DNA from: Slackia sp. ZJ119
GTDB taxonomy: Bacteria > Actinomycetota > Coriobacteriia > Coriobacteriales > Eggerthellaceae
NCBI RefSeq assembly: GCF_011039175.1
Contig: NZ_JAAKEN010000007.1
Span: 83,705-147,704 of the forward strand
Length of the DNA stretch: 64,000 bases
Direction: 5' to 3'
In this document: piece by piece, positions 1-8,780 of the stretch
How positions within the stretch are numbered: position 1 is the first letter of the stretch
Layout of the letters: the number at the start of each line of letters is the position of its first letter
Position numbers and translations under genes: made by a program
Notes under the pieces: model-generated
Databases searched by the model: none
What the model was told of the DNA's origin: nothing
The model's input: the letters and a program-made list of their open reading frames with translations, nothing else

Positions 1-247
1 GCTCGACGGACGCAAAGAACGCGTCGAGGTCCACGAGCAGGATGGCCGGCCCGCTCCAGGGCGGCAGGGCTTCGCCTGCGGCGCCGCCTCTCGCGCCGGC
101 ATCGGCGGCGGCATGGGCCTGCGTCGGGGCAGGCGAGGAGCCTGCGGCGGCGGAAGCCTCGGCAGCTGCCTGTGTCGGGGCGGACGCCCCGTTCGCGCCG
201 GCCTGCCAGGATGCGGGCGAACGGGCCGCGCGGGCGTCGGCGTTCAT
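1..247 (-). CDS. dinB: DNA polymerase IV, 5' part only (cut by window edge)
   Basis: Only the first 82 codons are inside the window. After about 68 residues of alanine/proline-rich leader comes ILLVDLDAFFASVE, the N-terminal catalytic motif of Y-family polymerases, whose first Asp is a metal ligand in DinB. Pol IV does error-prone translesion synthesis. The ATG at 247-245 overlaps the TGA of elp3 in an ATGA arrangement, so the two are translationally coupled. The long low-complexity leader before the catalytic motif is unusual; DinB normally reaches this motif within 5 to 15 residues, so the real start could be internal. The family call rests on one motif. Confidence 0.75.
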   Translation of the reverse strand, partial: MNADARAARSPASWQAGANGASAPTQAAAEASAAAGSSPAPTQAHAAADAGARGGAAGEALPPWSGPAILLVDLDAFFASVE

Positions 248-2160
248 CGGCCCGGCTTTCCAAGACGGCGCGTCTGGTACAGCCCGTCGTCGCAAAACCC
301 CAGGCTGCGGTAGTAGGCCCGCGTGCCGACCGCGCTGATGACGGCAACCGATCCATACCCCGCGTCAGCCGCCATCGCGCAGGCCCGCTCCACGAGCGCC
401 CGCCCAAGCCCTTGGTGCTGCGCCGCATCGCCCGTGCGCCCGATCTGCGCCGCCCGGCCGTACACGTGCACTTCGCGGATCATCGCGCATCCGGCAGGCA
501 GGGGAGAGGCGATCCCAGAGGGCAGCGCGTCGGCGGAAAACGGCAGGCTCAGCCGCAGAAATCCCGCGATGCGCCCGTCGGGAAGCACCCATTGCAAGAA
601 GCGCTCGTCGCTCACGCTTGTGGCGTAGGACGCCACGTCGAGCTGCAAGTCGGCCCCGGCAGGCGCGTCGGTGGCTATCTCGCGCAGGCGGATCTCGCGG
701 ATCGGCCGGCCTGTCGCGCGGACCCGCTCTTCCACCAGTTGGCGCAGGTTCGTTTTCTTGTTGCCCGCCATGATGTCGGGCGAGGGGATGTCGCGGATCA
801 TCCGCGAGATGCGCGTGTAGGCCGGCGTGGCCAGCACGTCTTCGGCCAGCACGTCCACGAGCTCTTCTTCGCTGTAAGGCCGCCACGCCCCGCTTTCGAA
901 AAGCCGCCGAAGCCGCGAGCTTTCAACGAGCGCACACGGGTAGAGCTTCACCTCGTCGGGCAGAAACGCCGCATCGGTCACGAGGCGCCGGTAGTCGGCC
1001 ACGTCGGCGTCGGGCGTGGCGCCGACAAGGTTTGCCATCGCGTGGACGTGAATCTTGAAGCCGAACAGGCGCAGCAATGCAAACGCGCGTGCGACCTGGG
1101 AAGACGTGGAGCGGCGGGCATTTTTCGCCAGCACGGCGTCGTCGAGGCTTTGGACGCCCATCTGCACCTTCGTGCATCCGAGCTCCCGCAGCTCGACAAG
1201 GCCGTCGAACGTGACCAGCTCGGGCCGCGTTTCTACGACCAGCCCCACGCAGCGGCACCGGGCCGTCTCGTTGGCTTGCTGCCACCGGTCCACCTCTTCT
1301 GCGGTCGCCGTCTGCCAGGCGGAAACGGCGCTCCAGGGACCGGCGTCTGTGCACAGGTCGCGAGAGGCCGGCGCGTCGGACCCGCTTTGCCCGTCCGTTC
1401 GCCGGGCTTCGCGCACAACGCCGGGCGGCGGCGCGGCGTCGTAGTGCGCCTGCACAAAATCGTTGTAGCCGAGCGCCCCTGCGTTCACGGCGTCTTGCGC
1501 ACGGGAGAATCGGCTCGCAAGCTTGCCCGGATCGCTCGTCAGCCCGGCCGCCTCGTAGCGCTCCCGACGAGCGGCGGCCTCTTCGAAGGCATGCTCGCCG
1601 AACTCGCACAAGGCGCGGAACAGCTCGCGGGCGAACCAGCGGCGGTAGGCGGGCGGATAGTCGGACCACGTGCCGCCCAGCACGATGAGCTCGACCTTGT
1701 CGATGGGGTGCCCCATGTCGGCCAGCACGCGCAACCGTGACGTGACCTGCAGATACGGGTCGAAGAAGCATCGTTCGGCCCGCTGGCAGGCAGGCTCGTC
1801 GGACAGGTAGCTCTTCGGCATGCGCACGTCGCTCGGGCAGAACAGGCAGTCGCCCCCGCAGGGCCAGGGCTTCGTCAGCACCGTGACGGTCGCCACGCCC
1901 GAAGCCGTGCGGCGCGGCTTGGCCTGCAGAAGGCGCACGAGCCGCTGCTCGATCTCGGGCGTGACGTTCCACGACGCGAACCGGGCCGCGTCGTCGCTTT
2001 TCACGTGCCAGTAATAGGGGAGCAGGCGCCGCTTCGCCACGGTGCGCGACGCGTCGGCCGTTTCGCGGTTGCGTGCGCGAACGAGCCGCTCAAGCCATGC
2101 GGCGTCCACGCAAGCCCTCTCGCGCAGCGCTTCGATGATGGTTGTGATCGCGGTCTCCAT
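244..2160 (-). CDS. elp3: Elp3-type tRNA uridine-34 carboxymethyltransferase (radical SAM / GNAT)
   Basis: 638 residues. The radical-SAM cysteines are in CGGDCLFCPS (Cys101, Cys105, Cys108). The C-terminal third (about 560-625) is a GNAT acetyltransferase domain with the acetyl-CoA loop QHQGLGRALVERA. This is the two-domain layout of Elp3, which uses SAM and acetyl-CoA to put a carboxymethyl group on C5 of wobble uridine (cm5U34). Bacterial and archaeal Elp3 proteins are thought to act without the other Elongator subunits, and none is seen here. The ATG at 2160 lies only about 8 bases from a TATAAT-like box, so the message may be nearly leaderless. It overlaps dinB by four bases and is divergent from a Trm9-like methyltransferase (next entry), the natural next enzyme of the pathway. 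Confidence 0.9.
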   Translation of the reverse strand: METAITTIIEALRERACVDAAWLERLVRARNRETADASRTVAKRRLLPYYWHVKSDDAARFASWNVTPEIEQRLVRLLQAKPRRTASGVATVTVLTKPWPCGGDCLFCPSDVRMPKSYLSDEPACQRAERCFFDPYLQVTSRLRVLADMGHPIDKVELIVLGGTWSDYPPAYRRWFARELFRALCEFGEHAFEEAAARRERYEAAGLTSDPGKLASRFSRAQDAVNAGALGYNDFVQAHYDAAPPPGVVREARRTDGQSGSDAPASRDLCTDAGPWSAVSAWQTATAEEVDRWQQANETARCRCVGLVVETRPELVTFDGLVELRELGCTKVQMGVQSLDDAVLAKNARRSTSSQVARAFALLRLFGFKIHVHAMANLVGATPDADVADYRRLVTDAAFLPDEVKLYPCALVESSRLRRLFESGAWRPYSEEELVDVLAEDVLATPAYTRISRMIRDIPSPDIMAGNKKTNLRQLVEERVRATGRPIREIRLREIATDAPAGADLQLDVASYATSVSDERFLQWVLPDGRIAGFLRLSLPFSADALPSGIASPLPAGCAMIREVHVYGRAAQIGRTGDAAQHQGLGRALVERACAMAADAGYGSVAVISAVGTRAYYRSLGFCDDGLYQTRRLGKPGR

Positions 2161-2161
2161 G

Positions 2162-2180
2162 GCGCACCATTATACTGGTC
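2162..2180. promoter_or_regulatory. candidate bidirectional -10 region between elp3 and the Trm9-like gene
   Basis: The 58-base gap between the two divergent start codons contains ATTATACT at 2169-2176. Read leftward it gives TATAAT for elp3; read rightward it gives TATACT for the methyltransferase. Neither side has a convincing -35 hexamer. The overlap implies that the two genes compete for, or share, one promoter region. Seen directly: the boxes. Inferred: their use. Confidence 0.35.
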
Positions 2181-2218
2181 GGAACAAACGTCCCAGCGAG
2201 AAAGCGCAACCCGACACG

Positions 2219-3001
2219 ATGGATACCGCAACCGCCCGCCTTCTGGCGAACTTGACCAGCGATTTCTACACGAAAACCGCGTCGTCGTTCTCGGCGACGC
2301 GGCAAAGCCCTTGGGAGGGCTGGCGCCAGGTGGTCGATGCGGCGGCACGGTCGCTCCGCGGCCGCGAGCCGCTGTCCGTGCTCGACGCGGGATGCGGAAA
2401 CCTCCGCTTCGAGCGCTTCCTTTTCGATGAGGGCATCGCGTTTCGGGCGGTCGGCGTCGACGACTGCCCGGCGCTCGTCGATGAGGGCGCATCCGCCTTC
2501 GAGGCGGCGGGGCTCCCGGACGCGCCGATAAAGTTTGTTGAAGCTAACATTGTCGAGGCGCTTCTGTGCGGCGCCGATCCGTTCGCGGCTCTGGACAGGC
2601 GCACGTTCGACCTGGCCGTCGCGTTCGGCGTCATGCACCACGTCCCGACCGCCGCGGCCCGGCGACGCCTGCTGGACGCGCTTGTTGGGCGCACGCGGCC
2701 CGGAGGGATCGTCGCGGCGTCGTTTTGGCGGTTCGCAGACGACGCCCGCCTGCTGAAAAAGGCACGCGCGGCCACGGCGAAGGCCCAGGAGCGCTTCGGC
2801 CCGCTCGACCTTGACGCGGGCGATCATCTGCTGCAATGGCAGCAGGACGAGTCGGTCTTCCGCTACTGCCACCACGCATCCGACGACGAGATCGCCGATC
2901 TGGCCGCCGCGTGCGCCGCTTCGGCCGAAGTCGTTGCAAACTTTTTCGCCGACGGATCGAGCGGGCGCCTCAACCGCTACCTCGTGCTCAGGAAGCGCTG
3001 A
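2219..3001 (+). CDS. Trm9/ALKBH8-like tRNA wobble-uridine carboxyl methyltransferase (candidate)
   Basis: 260 residues, class I SAM-dependent methyltransferase. The N-terminus has FSATRQSPW (about 23-32), matching the 'hFs.TR..pWp' signature of yeast Trm9 and human ALKBH8. Motif I is LDAGCGN at 55-61, followed by the motif IV region AFGVMHHVPT. The C-terminal half has GDHLLQW, FRYCHHASDDEI and a final RYLVLRKR, again in Trm9 order. Trm9 methylates cm5U34 to mcm5U34. The divergent neighbour elp3 would make cm5U34, so the gene pair supports this role. Start chosen at ATG 2219; the frame is open further upstream, but that part would overlap elp3. The last codons and stop lie inside a dispersed palindromic repeat (2991-3053). 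Alternative: another small-molecule or tRNA methyltransferase of the same fold. Confidence 0.7.
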   Translation: MDTATARLLANLTSDFYTKTASSFSATRQSPWEGWRQVVDAAARSLRGREPLSVLDAGCGNLRFERFLFDEGIAFRAVGVDDCPALVDEGASAFEAAGLPDAPIKFVEANIVEALLCGADPFAALDRRTFDLAVAFGVMHHVPTAAARRRLLDALVGRTRPGGIVAASFWRFADDARLLKKARAATAKAQERFGPLDLDAGDHLLQWQQDESVFRYCHHASDDEIADLAAACAASAEVVANFFADGSSGRLNRYLVLRKR

Positions 3002-3053
3002 TCGAGGCCGTCTTGCCCTGCGCAGGCGAGGCGGAACGGGCAAAAGCGCTTCC
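2991..3053. repeat. 63-bp palindromic dispersed repeat, copy 1
   Basis: Ends are the inverted pair GGAAGCGCT (2991-2999) and AGCGCTTCC (3045-3053). The interior shares GCCGTCTTGCCCTG and GGCGGAA with the reverse complement of the repeat at 26492-26562. It covers the stop codon of the Trm9-like gene and sits between two convergent genes, so the hairpin may also end transcription. Confidence 0.6.
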
Positions 3054-3082
3054 ACCCGCCGCCACGCCGATGCGGGCCACCT

Positions 3083-3967
3083 TTAGCGCTTGTCGGCCAG
3101 AAAGAACAGCGCCATGGTGCCGGGACCGGAATGGGCGCCGATGACCGGGTCGACGTAGTTGATGATGACGTCTTTGACCCCGAGGCGCTGTTTCACCTGG
3201 TCGGCCACGTATTCGGCTTCTTTGATGCAGTCGCCGTGCGTGATGAACACCGTCTGCTCGGCCACCGGCGCCGTCGCCGAGGCTTCCATGTGGTCCACCA
3301 GCGCGTTCAGCGACTTTTTGCGCCCGCGCACCTTTTCGAGCGGAATGAGGTGCCCCTCGTCGTCCACGTGCATGACCGGCTTGATGTTGAGCAGCGTCCC
3401 TGCCCAGGCGCTCGTGCGGGACACGCGCCCGCCGCGGAACAAAAACATCAGGTCGTCCACCGTGAACCAGTGCGCCAGGTGCAGCTTGTTTTCCTCGACC
3501 CACGCCGCCACCTCGGCGATGCCGGCTCCCTCGTCGGCCATCTTCGCCGCGTACCACACGAGCAGCCCCTGCCCGCCCGAGGCCGCCAGCGTGTCCACCG
3601 ACACGAGCGCCCGGTCGGGGCACTCCTGCGAAAGCTGGCGCATCACGAGCGACACAGCCTCGCACGTGCCGGAAAGGCCGCTGGAAAAGCCCAGGTAAAG
3701 CACGTCTTTTCCCGCATCGATCAGCCCGCGGACGAGCTTTTCGGAATCGGCGATGGACGGCAGCGACGTCTTGATGACCTTGCCTTCGCGCATCATCGCG
3801 TAGAACTGCGCCAGGTCGGTCGTTTCGCCTTTCAGGTAGCTTTGGTAGACCTTGTCCTCGCCGTCGACCATGAAGGTGAGCGGCAGGATGTGCAGCCCCA
3901 GCTCGTCGATGATGCTCTCAGGCAGGTTGCAGCTGGAGTCGGTCACTATTTCAAAGGAACGTGCCAT
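3083..3967 (-). CDS. DegV family fatty-acid-binding protein
   Basis: 294 residues from ATG 3967, which is preceded by AAAGGACACC as ribosome site; the open frame upstream of it is not needed. It begins MARSFEIVTDSSCNLPE, where the TDSS(C/A)(N/D)L motif is the N-terminal lipid-binding signature of DegV proteins. Later blocks are TSLPS (about 100), GFSSGLSGT (about 125) and the C-terminal VGAHSGPGTMALFF, which closes over the ligand. DegV/FakB proteins bind a fatty acid and present it to the kinase FakA in acyl-phosphate formation. No fakA lies nearby, so the specific role here is open. It is convergent with the Trm9-like gene and divergent from ileS. Confidence 0.88.
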   Translation of the reverse strand: MARSFEIVTDSSCNLPESIIDELGLHILPLTFMVDGEDKVYQSYLKGETTDLAQFYAMMREGKVIKTSLPSIADSEKLVRGLIDAGKDVLYLGFSSGLSGTCEAVSLVMRQLSQECPDRALVSVDTLAASGGQGLLVWYAAKMADEGAGIAEVAAWVEENKLHLAHWFTVDDLMFLFRGGRVSRTSAWAGTLLNIKPVMHVDDEGHLIPLEKVRGRKKSLNALVDHMEASATAPVAEQTVFITHGDCIKEAEYVADQVKQRLGVKDVIINYVDPVIGAHSGPGTMALFFLADKR

Positions 3968-4197
3968 AGGGTGTCCTTTCTGTCGAAGTGGTTTGATGGC
4001 CGAGCCGTTTCGCGATACGCCGCGTTCGCGAAGCCGTCGGCGAACCCGTAAGGTTGCAGTATAGCGAAACCCGCCGAAAAATCGCACACAGGGCATGCAT
4101 GCGTTTCGCAGCGGCAACGAAGCGCAGCGCATGCGGGGATTGCGATGTTTTTACCGATATGCGACCAGGCGGCGCAGCGAAAACAGGACCCATAGGC

Positions 4198-4203
4198 TAT
4201 ACT
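4198..4203 (+). promoter_or_regulatory. candidate -10 box for ileS
   Basis: TATACT lies 48 bases before the GTG start of ileS in the degV-ileS gap. No good -35 was found. A similar TATACT on the other strand (4058-4063) could serve degV. The gap shows no T-box. Confidence 0.35.
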
Positions 4204-4251
4204 TCGACGTTTGTAACATCGAAGCGATACCTGAGAAAAGGAAGGCATCTC

Positions 4252-7104
4252 GTGGGCAAGAGCTACAAAGACACCATGAACCTGCCCAAGACAGACTTCG
4301 CCATGCGGGCCAACCTGCCTGCCAACGAGCCGAAGCGCCTTGAGAAGTGGGAAAACGAGCGCATCTATCAGCAGGTGCTTGACAAAAACCGTGACAACAA
4401 GCCCTTCGTCCTCCATGACGGGCCGCCGTACGCCAACGGCCCCATCCACATCGGGCACGCCTTCAACAAGATCCTCAAAGACTTCGTGAACAAGTCGCAT
4501 GCCCAGATGGGCTTTTTCACGCCGTACGTGCCGGGGTGGGACTGCCACGGCCAGCCGATCGAGCACATGGTGGAAACGACCATCGGCCCCAAGCGCATGG
4601 CGACAATCAGCCAGCCCGACCTGCGCCAGCTTTGCCGCGAATGGGCCGAGAAGTACGTCGACATCCAGCGCGAAGGCTTCAAGCGCCTTGGCGTGAACGC
4701 CGACTGGGACAATCCGTACCTTACGTTTTTGCCGAACTACGAGGCCGGCAACGTCGAAATCTTCAAGCAGATGTATTTGGACGGCTCGATCTACCGCGGC
4801 CGCAAGCCCATCCATTGGTGCAAAAGCTGCCACACCGCCCTTGCCGAAGCGGAGATCGAATACGGCGACGAGACCTCGCCGTCCATCTTCGTGCGGTTCG
4901 CGCTCGACGCGATGCCCGGCGTCTTCGAAGCGGCCGGCGCGACGGGGCAGGCCTACATACTTATCTGGACGACCACGCCTTGGACGCTGCCGGCCAACAC
5001 CGCCGTGTCGCTGGCGCCTGACGCCGACTACGTGATGGTGCAGGCCGACGGCGCGAACATGATCTTCGCGCAAGAGCTGGTCGAGCAGGTGGCCCAGGCC
5101 GCCGGCTGGGAAGACTTCCGCGTCGTGTCCGACGAGACGGGCGAGCCGGTCACGCTCAAAGGCCGCGAAATGTGCGGGCTCGCCTACACCTGCCCCATCC
5201 GCCACGACCTGAAGGGCACCGTCATCTACGGCGACCACGTCACGCTCGACTCGGGCACGGGCGCGGTGCACACGGCCCCCGGACACGGCCAAGACGACTA
5301 CCTGGTCGGCCTGGAATTCGACATCCCGCTGCTCATGCCGGTCGACGACAACGGCGTGCTCACCGACGAGGCCGGCCCCTTCGCAGGCCTTGACGTGGAA
5401 GCGGCCAACCCCGTCATCATCGAGTGGCTGCGCGACCAAGGCACGCTCGTGGCGGCTCAGGACATCGTGCACAGCTATCCGCACTGCTGGCGCTGCCATC
5501 AGCCGGTCATCTTCCGCGCGACCGACCAGTGGTTCGTGTCCATGGACAAAAACGGCCTTCGCGACAAGGCGCTGCACGCCATCAACGACGAGGTGCGCTT
5601 CGTGCCCGACTGGGCGAAGAACCGCATCGGAGCGATGGTGGCCGACCGCCCGGACTGGTGCATCTCGCGCCAGCGCAGCTGGGGCGTGCCCATTCCGGTG
5701 TTCAAGTGCGCCAAGTGCGGCTCGACCGTCGCCACTGAAGCGACGTTCGATGCGGTGATCGCGCTGTTCTACGAAAAGGGCGCCGACGCCTGGTTCACCG
5801 AAAAGCCCGCCGACTACCTGCCGAAGCACACGGCGTGCGAGGTGTGCGGCTGCACCGATCTGCTGCCTGAAAAGGACATCTTGGACGTGTGGTGGGAGTC
5901 GGGCGTCAGCCACACGAGCGTGCTCAAGCACCGCGAGGCCGAAGGGCTGCATTTCCCGGCCGAGCTGTATCTGGAAGGCTCTGACCAGCACCGCGGCTGG
6001 TTCCAGTCGTCGCTGCTCACGTCGGTGGGCGCCTACGGCACGCCGCCCTACCAGTCGGTCATGCACTGCGGGTTCACCGTGGACGAGCAGGGGCGCAAGA
6101 TGTCCAAGTCGCTCGGCAACGGCATCGATCCGGCAGAGGTGATGGAGAAATTCGGCGCCGACGTGCTGCGCCTGTGGGTGTCGAGCGTCGACTATTCGCA
6201 GGACGTGTCCATCTCCGACGCCATCTTGAAGCAGGTCTCCGACGCCTACCGCCGCTTCCGCAACACGTTCCGCTTCCTGCTGGGCAGCCTGGACGACTTC
6301 GACGACGCGACCGACGCCGTGAGCGACTGGAACGCGCTCGAGCCCATCGACCAGTACTATCTGGCCGCCACTGCCGCGCTGCTTTCCGAAGTGACCCAGG
6401 CCTACCAGGAATTCCGCTACAACGCGGTGTACCGGGCGTGCTACGAGTTCGTGAACGACCTGTCCGCCATCTACATGGACGTCGCGAAGGATCGCCTGTA
6501 CTCCGAAGCCCCGGACTCGCCGCGCCGCCGCGCCGTGCAGACCGTGCTCATGAACATCCTGGAAGTGCTCGTGCGCGTGATGACGCCCATCCTGTCGTTC
6601 ACGACCGATGAAGTGTGGGAACACTATCCCCGCGCTATGCGCGAGCGCACCAGCCGCGCAGGTAACGTGCAGCTGGCCGGCTGGCCGGATGCGTCCGATT
6701 TCGTGCCGGCGCTGCCAGCCGACGAAGGACGAGCTGCGCTGGAATCGTTTGCCGTGGCGCTTGAAGCCCGCGACGTTGCGATGAAGGCGCTTGAAGAGGC
6801 CCGCGGGGCGAAGCTCGTGAACAAGAGCCAGGAAGCCGTCGTGGAGCTGACGGCTCCGGCCGACGCGAAGACGGTGCTTGACGCGCTCGGCGCAGGCGTG
6901 CTGGAAGAGCTGTTCATCGTGGCGTCGGTGACGGTCGTCGAAGGCGGCGAGTTCGCTGCGACGGTGAGCGCGTCGACGAGCGAGAAATGCCCGCGCTGCT
7001 GGAACTACCGCGAGCTGGGCGGAAACGCGCACCACCCGGACGTGTGCGGACGCTGCGGCGATGCGCTCGACGCCATCGGGTTTGACGGCGGCAAGGACGC
7101 TTGA
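4252..7104 (+). CDS. ileS: isoleucine-tRNA ligase
   Basis: 950 residues from GTG 4252, which has AAGGAAGG nine bases upstream; an ATG at 4276 is less well placed. It charges tRNA-Ile with isoleucine in the cytoplasm. Visible marks: the HIGH-type motif PIHIGHA (about 65), the CP1 editing domain (about 190-400, with TTTPWTLPANTA), the KMSKS loop GRKMSKSLGN (about 614), an anticodon-binding region, and a C-terminal zinc finger CPRCW...CGRCG (about 911-934). Length and the C-terminal zinc site fit the bacterial IleS1 type. It starts a co-directional run with lspA, a pseudouridine synthase and hemH, joined by overlapping or nearly touching codons. Confidence 0.97.
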   Translation: MGKSYKDTMNLPKTDFAMRANLPANEPKRLEKWENERIYQQVLDKNRDNKPFVLHDGPPYANGPIHIGHAFNKILKDFVNKSHAQMGFFTPYVPGWDCHGQPIEHMVETTIGPKRMATISQPDLRQLCREWAEKYVDIQREGFKRLGVNADWDNPYLTFLPNYEAGNVEIFKQMYLDGSIYRGRKPIHWCKSCHTALAEAEIEYGDETSPSIFVRFALDAMPGVFEAAGATGQAYILIWTTTPWTLPANTAVSLAPDADYVMVQADGANMIFAQELVEQVAQAAGWEDFRVVSDETGEPVTLKGREMCGLAYTCPIRHDLKGTVIYGDHVTLDSGTGAVHTAPGHGQDDYLVGLEFDIPLLMPVDDNGVLTDEAGPFAGLDVEAANPVIIEWLRDQGTLVAAQDIVHSYPHCWRCHQPVIFRATDQWFVSMDKNGLRDKALHAINDEVRFVPDWAKNRIGAMVADRPDWCISRQRSWGVPIPVFKCAKCGSTVATEATFDAVIALFYEKGADAWFTEKPADYLPKHTACEVCGCTDLLPEKDILDVWWESGVSHTSVLKHREAEGLHFPAELYLEGSDQHRGWFQSSLLTSVGAYGTPPYQSVMHCGFTVDEQGRKMSKSLGNGIDPAEVMEKFGADVLRLWVSSVDYSQDVSISDAILKQVSDAYRRFRNTFRFLLGSLDDFDDATDAVSDWNALEPIDQYYLAATAALLSEVTQAYQEFRYNAVYRACYEFVNDLSAIYMDVAKDRLYSEAPDSPRRRAVQTVLMNILEVLVRVMTPILSFTTDEVWEHYPRAMRERTSRAGNVQLAGWPDASDFVPALPADEGRAALESFAVALEARDVAMKALEEARGAKLVNKSQEAVVELTAPADAKTVLDALGAGVLEELFIVASVTVVEGGEFAATVSASTSEKCPRCWNYRELGGNAHHPDVCGRCGDALDAIGFDGGKDA

Positions 7105-7712
7105 TGGCGCTTCATGCCAAAGAGCTGACGAACGAGCCCGGTCGCGGCGGCGCTTCGGCGTCCGCCCGGCCGGGGCATGCCCGAGGGCGCGTGCTTGCGG
7201 CCATCGCGGTCATTGCAGCCGTTTGGGTCGTGCTTGACCAGGTCACGAAGGCGTATTTCAACTCGTTCGACGTAGGCGCCGTCGTGGGCGGGCCTTTTGC
7301 GGGCTTGATCCAGTTCCGCCTTGTGCACAACACCGGCATGGCCTGGGGGCTGTTCGGCGATTCGACGCTGGCCCTCGGCGTCATGTCGGTGGCGGTGTGC
7401 TGCTTTTTCGCCGCGTACGCCTTCATCTGTGCGCCGCGCTTGAACTGGGCCGAGGCCATAGGGCTTGCGCTTGTCATCGCCGGCGGCATCGGCAACGCCT
7501 GCGACCGCTTCGCGCTGGGCTACGTGGTGGACTTCATCGAGACGGCCTTTATGGACTTTCCGGTGTTCAACGTGGCCGACATTGGTGTGACCTGCGGTTT
7601 CGTGCTGTTTCTTATAGGGTTGTTCGTGTCGATGAGCCGCGACGGCGATTCCTGCGAACCCGATGCTGGCGATTCGGGCGCTCATGCGCCGCACGCGCGG
7701 AAGGACGGTTGA
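7104..7712 (+). CDS. lspA: lipoprotein signal peptidase (signal peptidase II)
   Basis: 202 residues; the ATG at 7104 overlaps the ileS TGA by one base (TGATG). LspA cleaves the signal peptide of diacylglyceryl-modified prolipoproteins. Four membrane helices are visible. The family motifs are LDQVTKAYF (about 45), HNTGMAWGLF (about 76) with the conserved N-x-G-x-A, GGIGNACDRF (about 130, catalytic Asp) and VVDFIE....FPVFNVADIGV (second catalytic Asp in NVADI). The N-terminal ~30 residues before the first helix are a non-conserved polar leader. The ileS-lspA order is common in bacteria. Confidence 0.96.
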   Translation: MALHAKELTNEPGRGGASASARPGHARGRVLAAIAVIAAVWVVLDQVTKAYFNSFDVGAVVGGPFAGLIQFRLVHNTGMAWGLFGDSTLALGVMSVAVCCFFAAYAFICAPRLNWAEAIGLALVIAGGIGNACDRFALGYVVDFIETAFMDFPVFNVADIGVTCGFVLFLIGLFVSMSRDGDSCEPDAGDSGAHAPHARKDG

Positions 7713-7715
7713 GCC

Positions 7716-8780
7716 ATGGGCCGCCTGCTGAGCTTTCGCCCGGATCCGCCGTACTGGGGCGAGCGTTTGGACGCCGTGCTGGCCGCGCACGGGTGCTATG
7801 CGAGCCGCAGCGCCGCCGCCCGGGCGGTCGAAGAGGGCCGCGTGACGGTTTCGGGCAAAACGGTCGCGAAGAAGCACGCCGTGCAGGCGACGGACTTCAT
7901 CGTGTACGAGGCCGACGAAGAAGCGGCGCCCCTGCGCGTGTGCGGCGAACCGATTCCGCTCGACATACGCTTTGAAGACGACGAGGTCATCGTGCTGTCG
8001 AAGCAAGCGGGGCTGATCTGCCACCCGGCGGCCGACCATCCGGACGGCACGCTCGTCAACGCGCTCGTCTATCATTGCGGGGCGGACCATCTGTGCAACG
8101 TGCAGGGCGAAGACGACCGCCTGGGCATCGTGCACCGGCTCGACGGCGACACGAGCGGGCTTATGCTGGCGGCGAAGACGAACGAGGCCGGCGAGGCGCT
8201 CATGCAGGCCATCCGCGAAAAAGCGGTGGAGCGGCGCTACCTGGCGCTTGTCCACGGCGTCATCGGACCCGACACCGGCATGGTCGACGCGCCCATCGAC
8301 CGCTCGCTGCGCGACCGCACCCGCCGCTGCGTGCGAGAGGCGCCTTCGGCCCGCGAATCCATCACGACATTTCGCGTGCTCGAGCGCTTCGACGCCGAGC
8401 CGGGCGACGACGGCTACACCCTCATCGACTGCAAGCTGTTCACCGGGCGCACCCATCAGATCCGCGTGCACATGGAATACACGCGCCACCCGCTCGTGGG
8501 GGATCCGATGTACACCTCGGGCGCTCCGAAGGCCCCGCGGGCAAGCTTGGGGCTGGCGCGACAGTTCCTCCATTCGTTCACGCTGGGCTTCGAGCACCCC
8601 GAAACGGGCGAATACCTGGAGTTTTTCGACGGACTGCCGGAAGACTTGCAGACGGCGCTCGACGGTCTCTCTCCGCGCAGCATGGGCAAGACGCCCTTTT
8701 GGGATGAGGCGTTCGCCCCAAGGCCGGCACAGGAGGCGGCAAGCGGTTCGGACGTGGCGGCGGAAGGAGGTCGGGCGTGA
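7716..8780 (+). CDS. RluA-family 23S rRNA pseudouridine synthase
   Basis: 354 residues, ATG 7716, three bases after the lspA stop. An N-terminal S4-like RNA-binding domain (about 15-70; RSAAARAVEEGRVTVSGK) is followed by the catalytic domain with HRLDGDTSGLMLAAKT (about 144-160), where the Asp of HRLD is the nucleophile. The motif TGRTHQIRVHM (about 245) is also conserved. This domain order is that of RluD, which isomerises uridines in helix 69 of 23S rRNA. The exact target cannot be told from sequence alone (RluC and RluA paralogues look alike). Confidence 0.9.
   Translation: MGRLLSFRPDPPYWGERLDAVLAAHGCYASRSAAARAVEEGRVTVSGKTVAKKHAVQATDFIVYEADEEAAPLRVCGEPIPLDIRFEDDEVIVLSKQAGLICHPAADHPDGTLVNALVYHCGADHLCNVQGEDDRLGIVHRLDGDTSGLMLAAKTNEAGEALMQAIREKAVERRYLALVHGVIGPDTGMVDAPIDRSLRDRTRRCVREAPSARESITTFRVLERFDAEPGDDGYTLIDCKLFTGRTHQIRVHMEYTRHPLVGDPMYTSGAPKAPRASLGLARQFLHSFTLGFEHPETGEYLEFFDGLPEDLQTALDGLSPRSMGKTPFWDEAFAPRPAQEAASGSDVAAEGGRA

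Noticed and set aside
3968..4251. A T-box riboswitch in front of ileS
   Set aside because: The conserved TGGNACCGCG element and the terminator/antiterminator pair are absent.
3946..7035. A 1029-codon open frame on the strand opposite ileS
   Set aside because: It is an antisense shadow caused by high GC; ileS on the other strand has every family motif.
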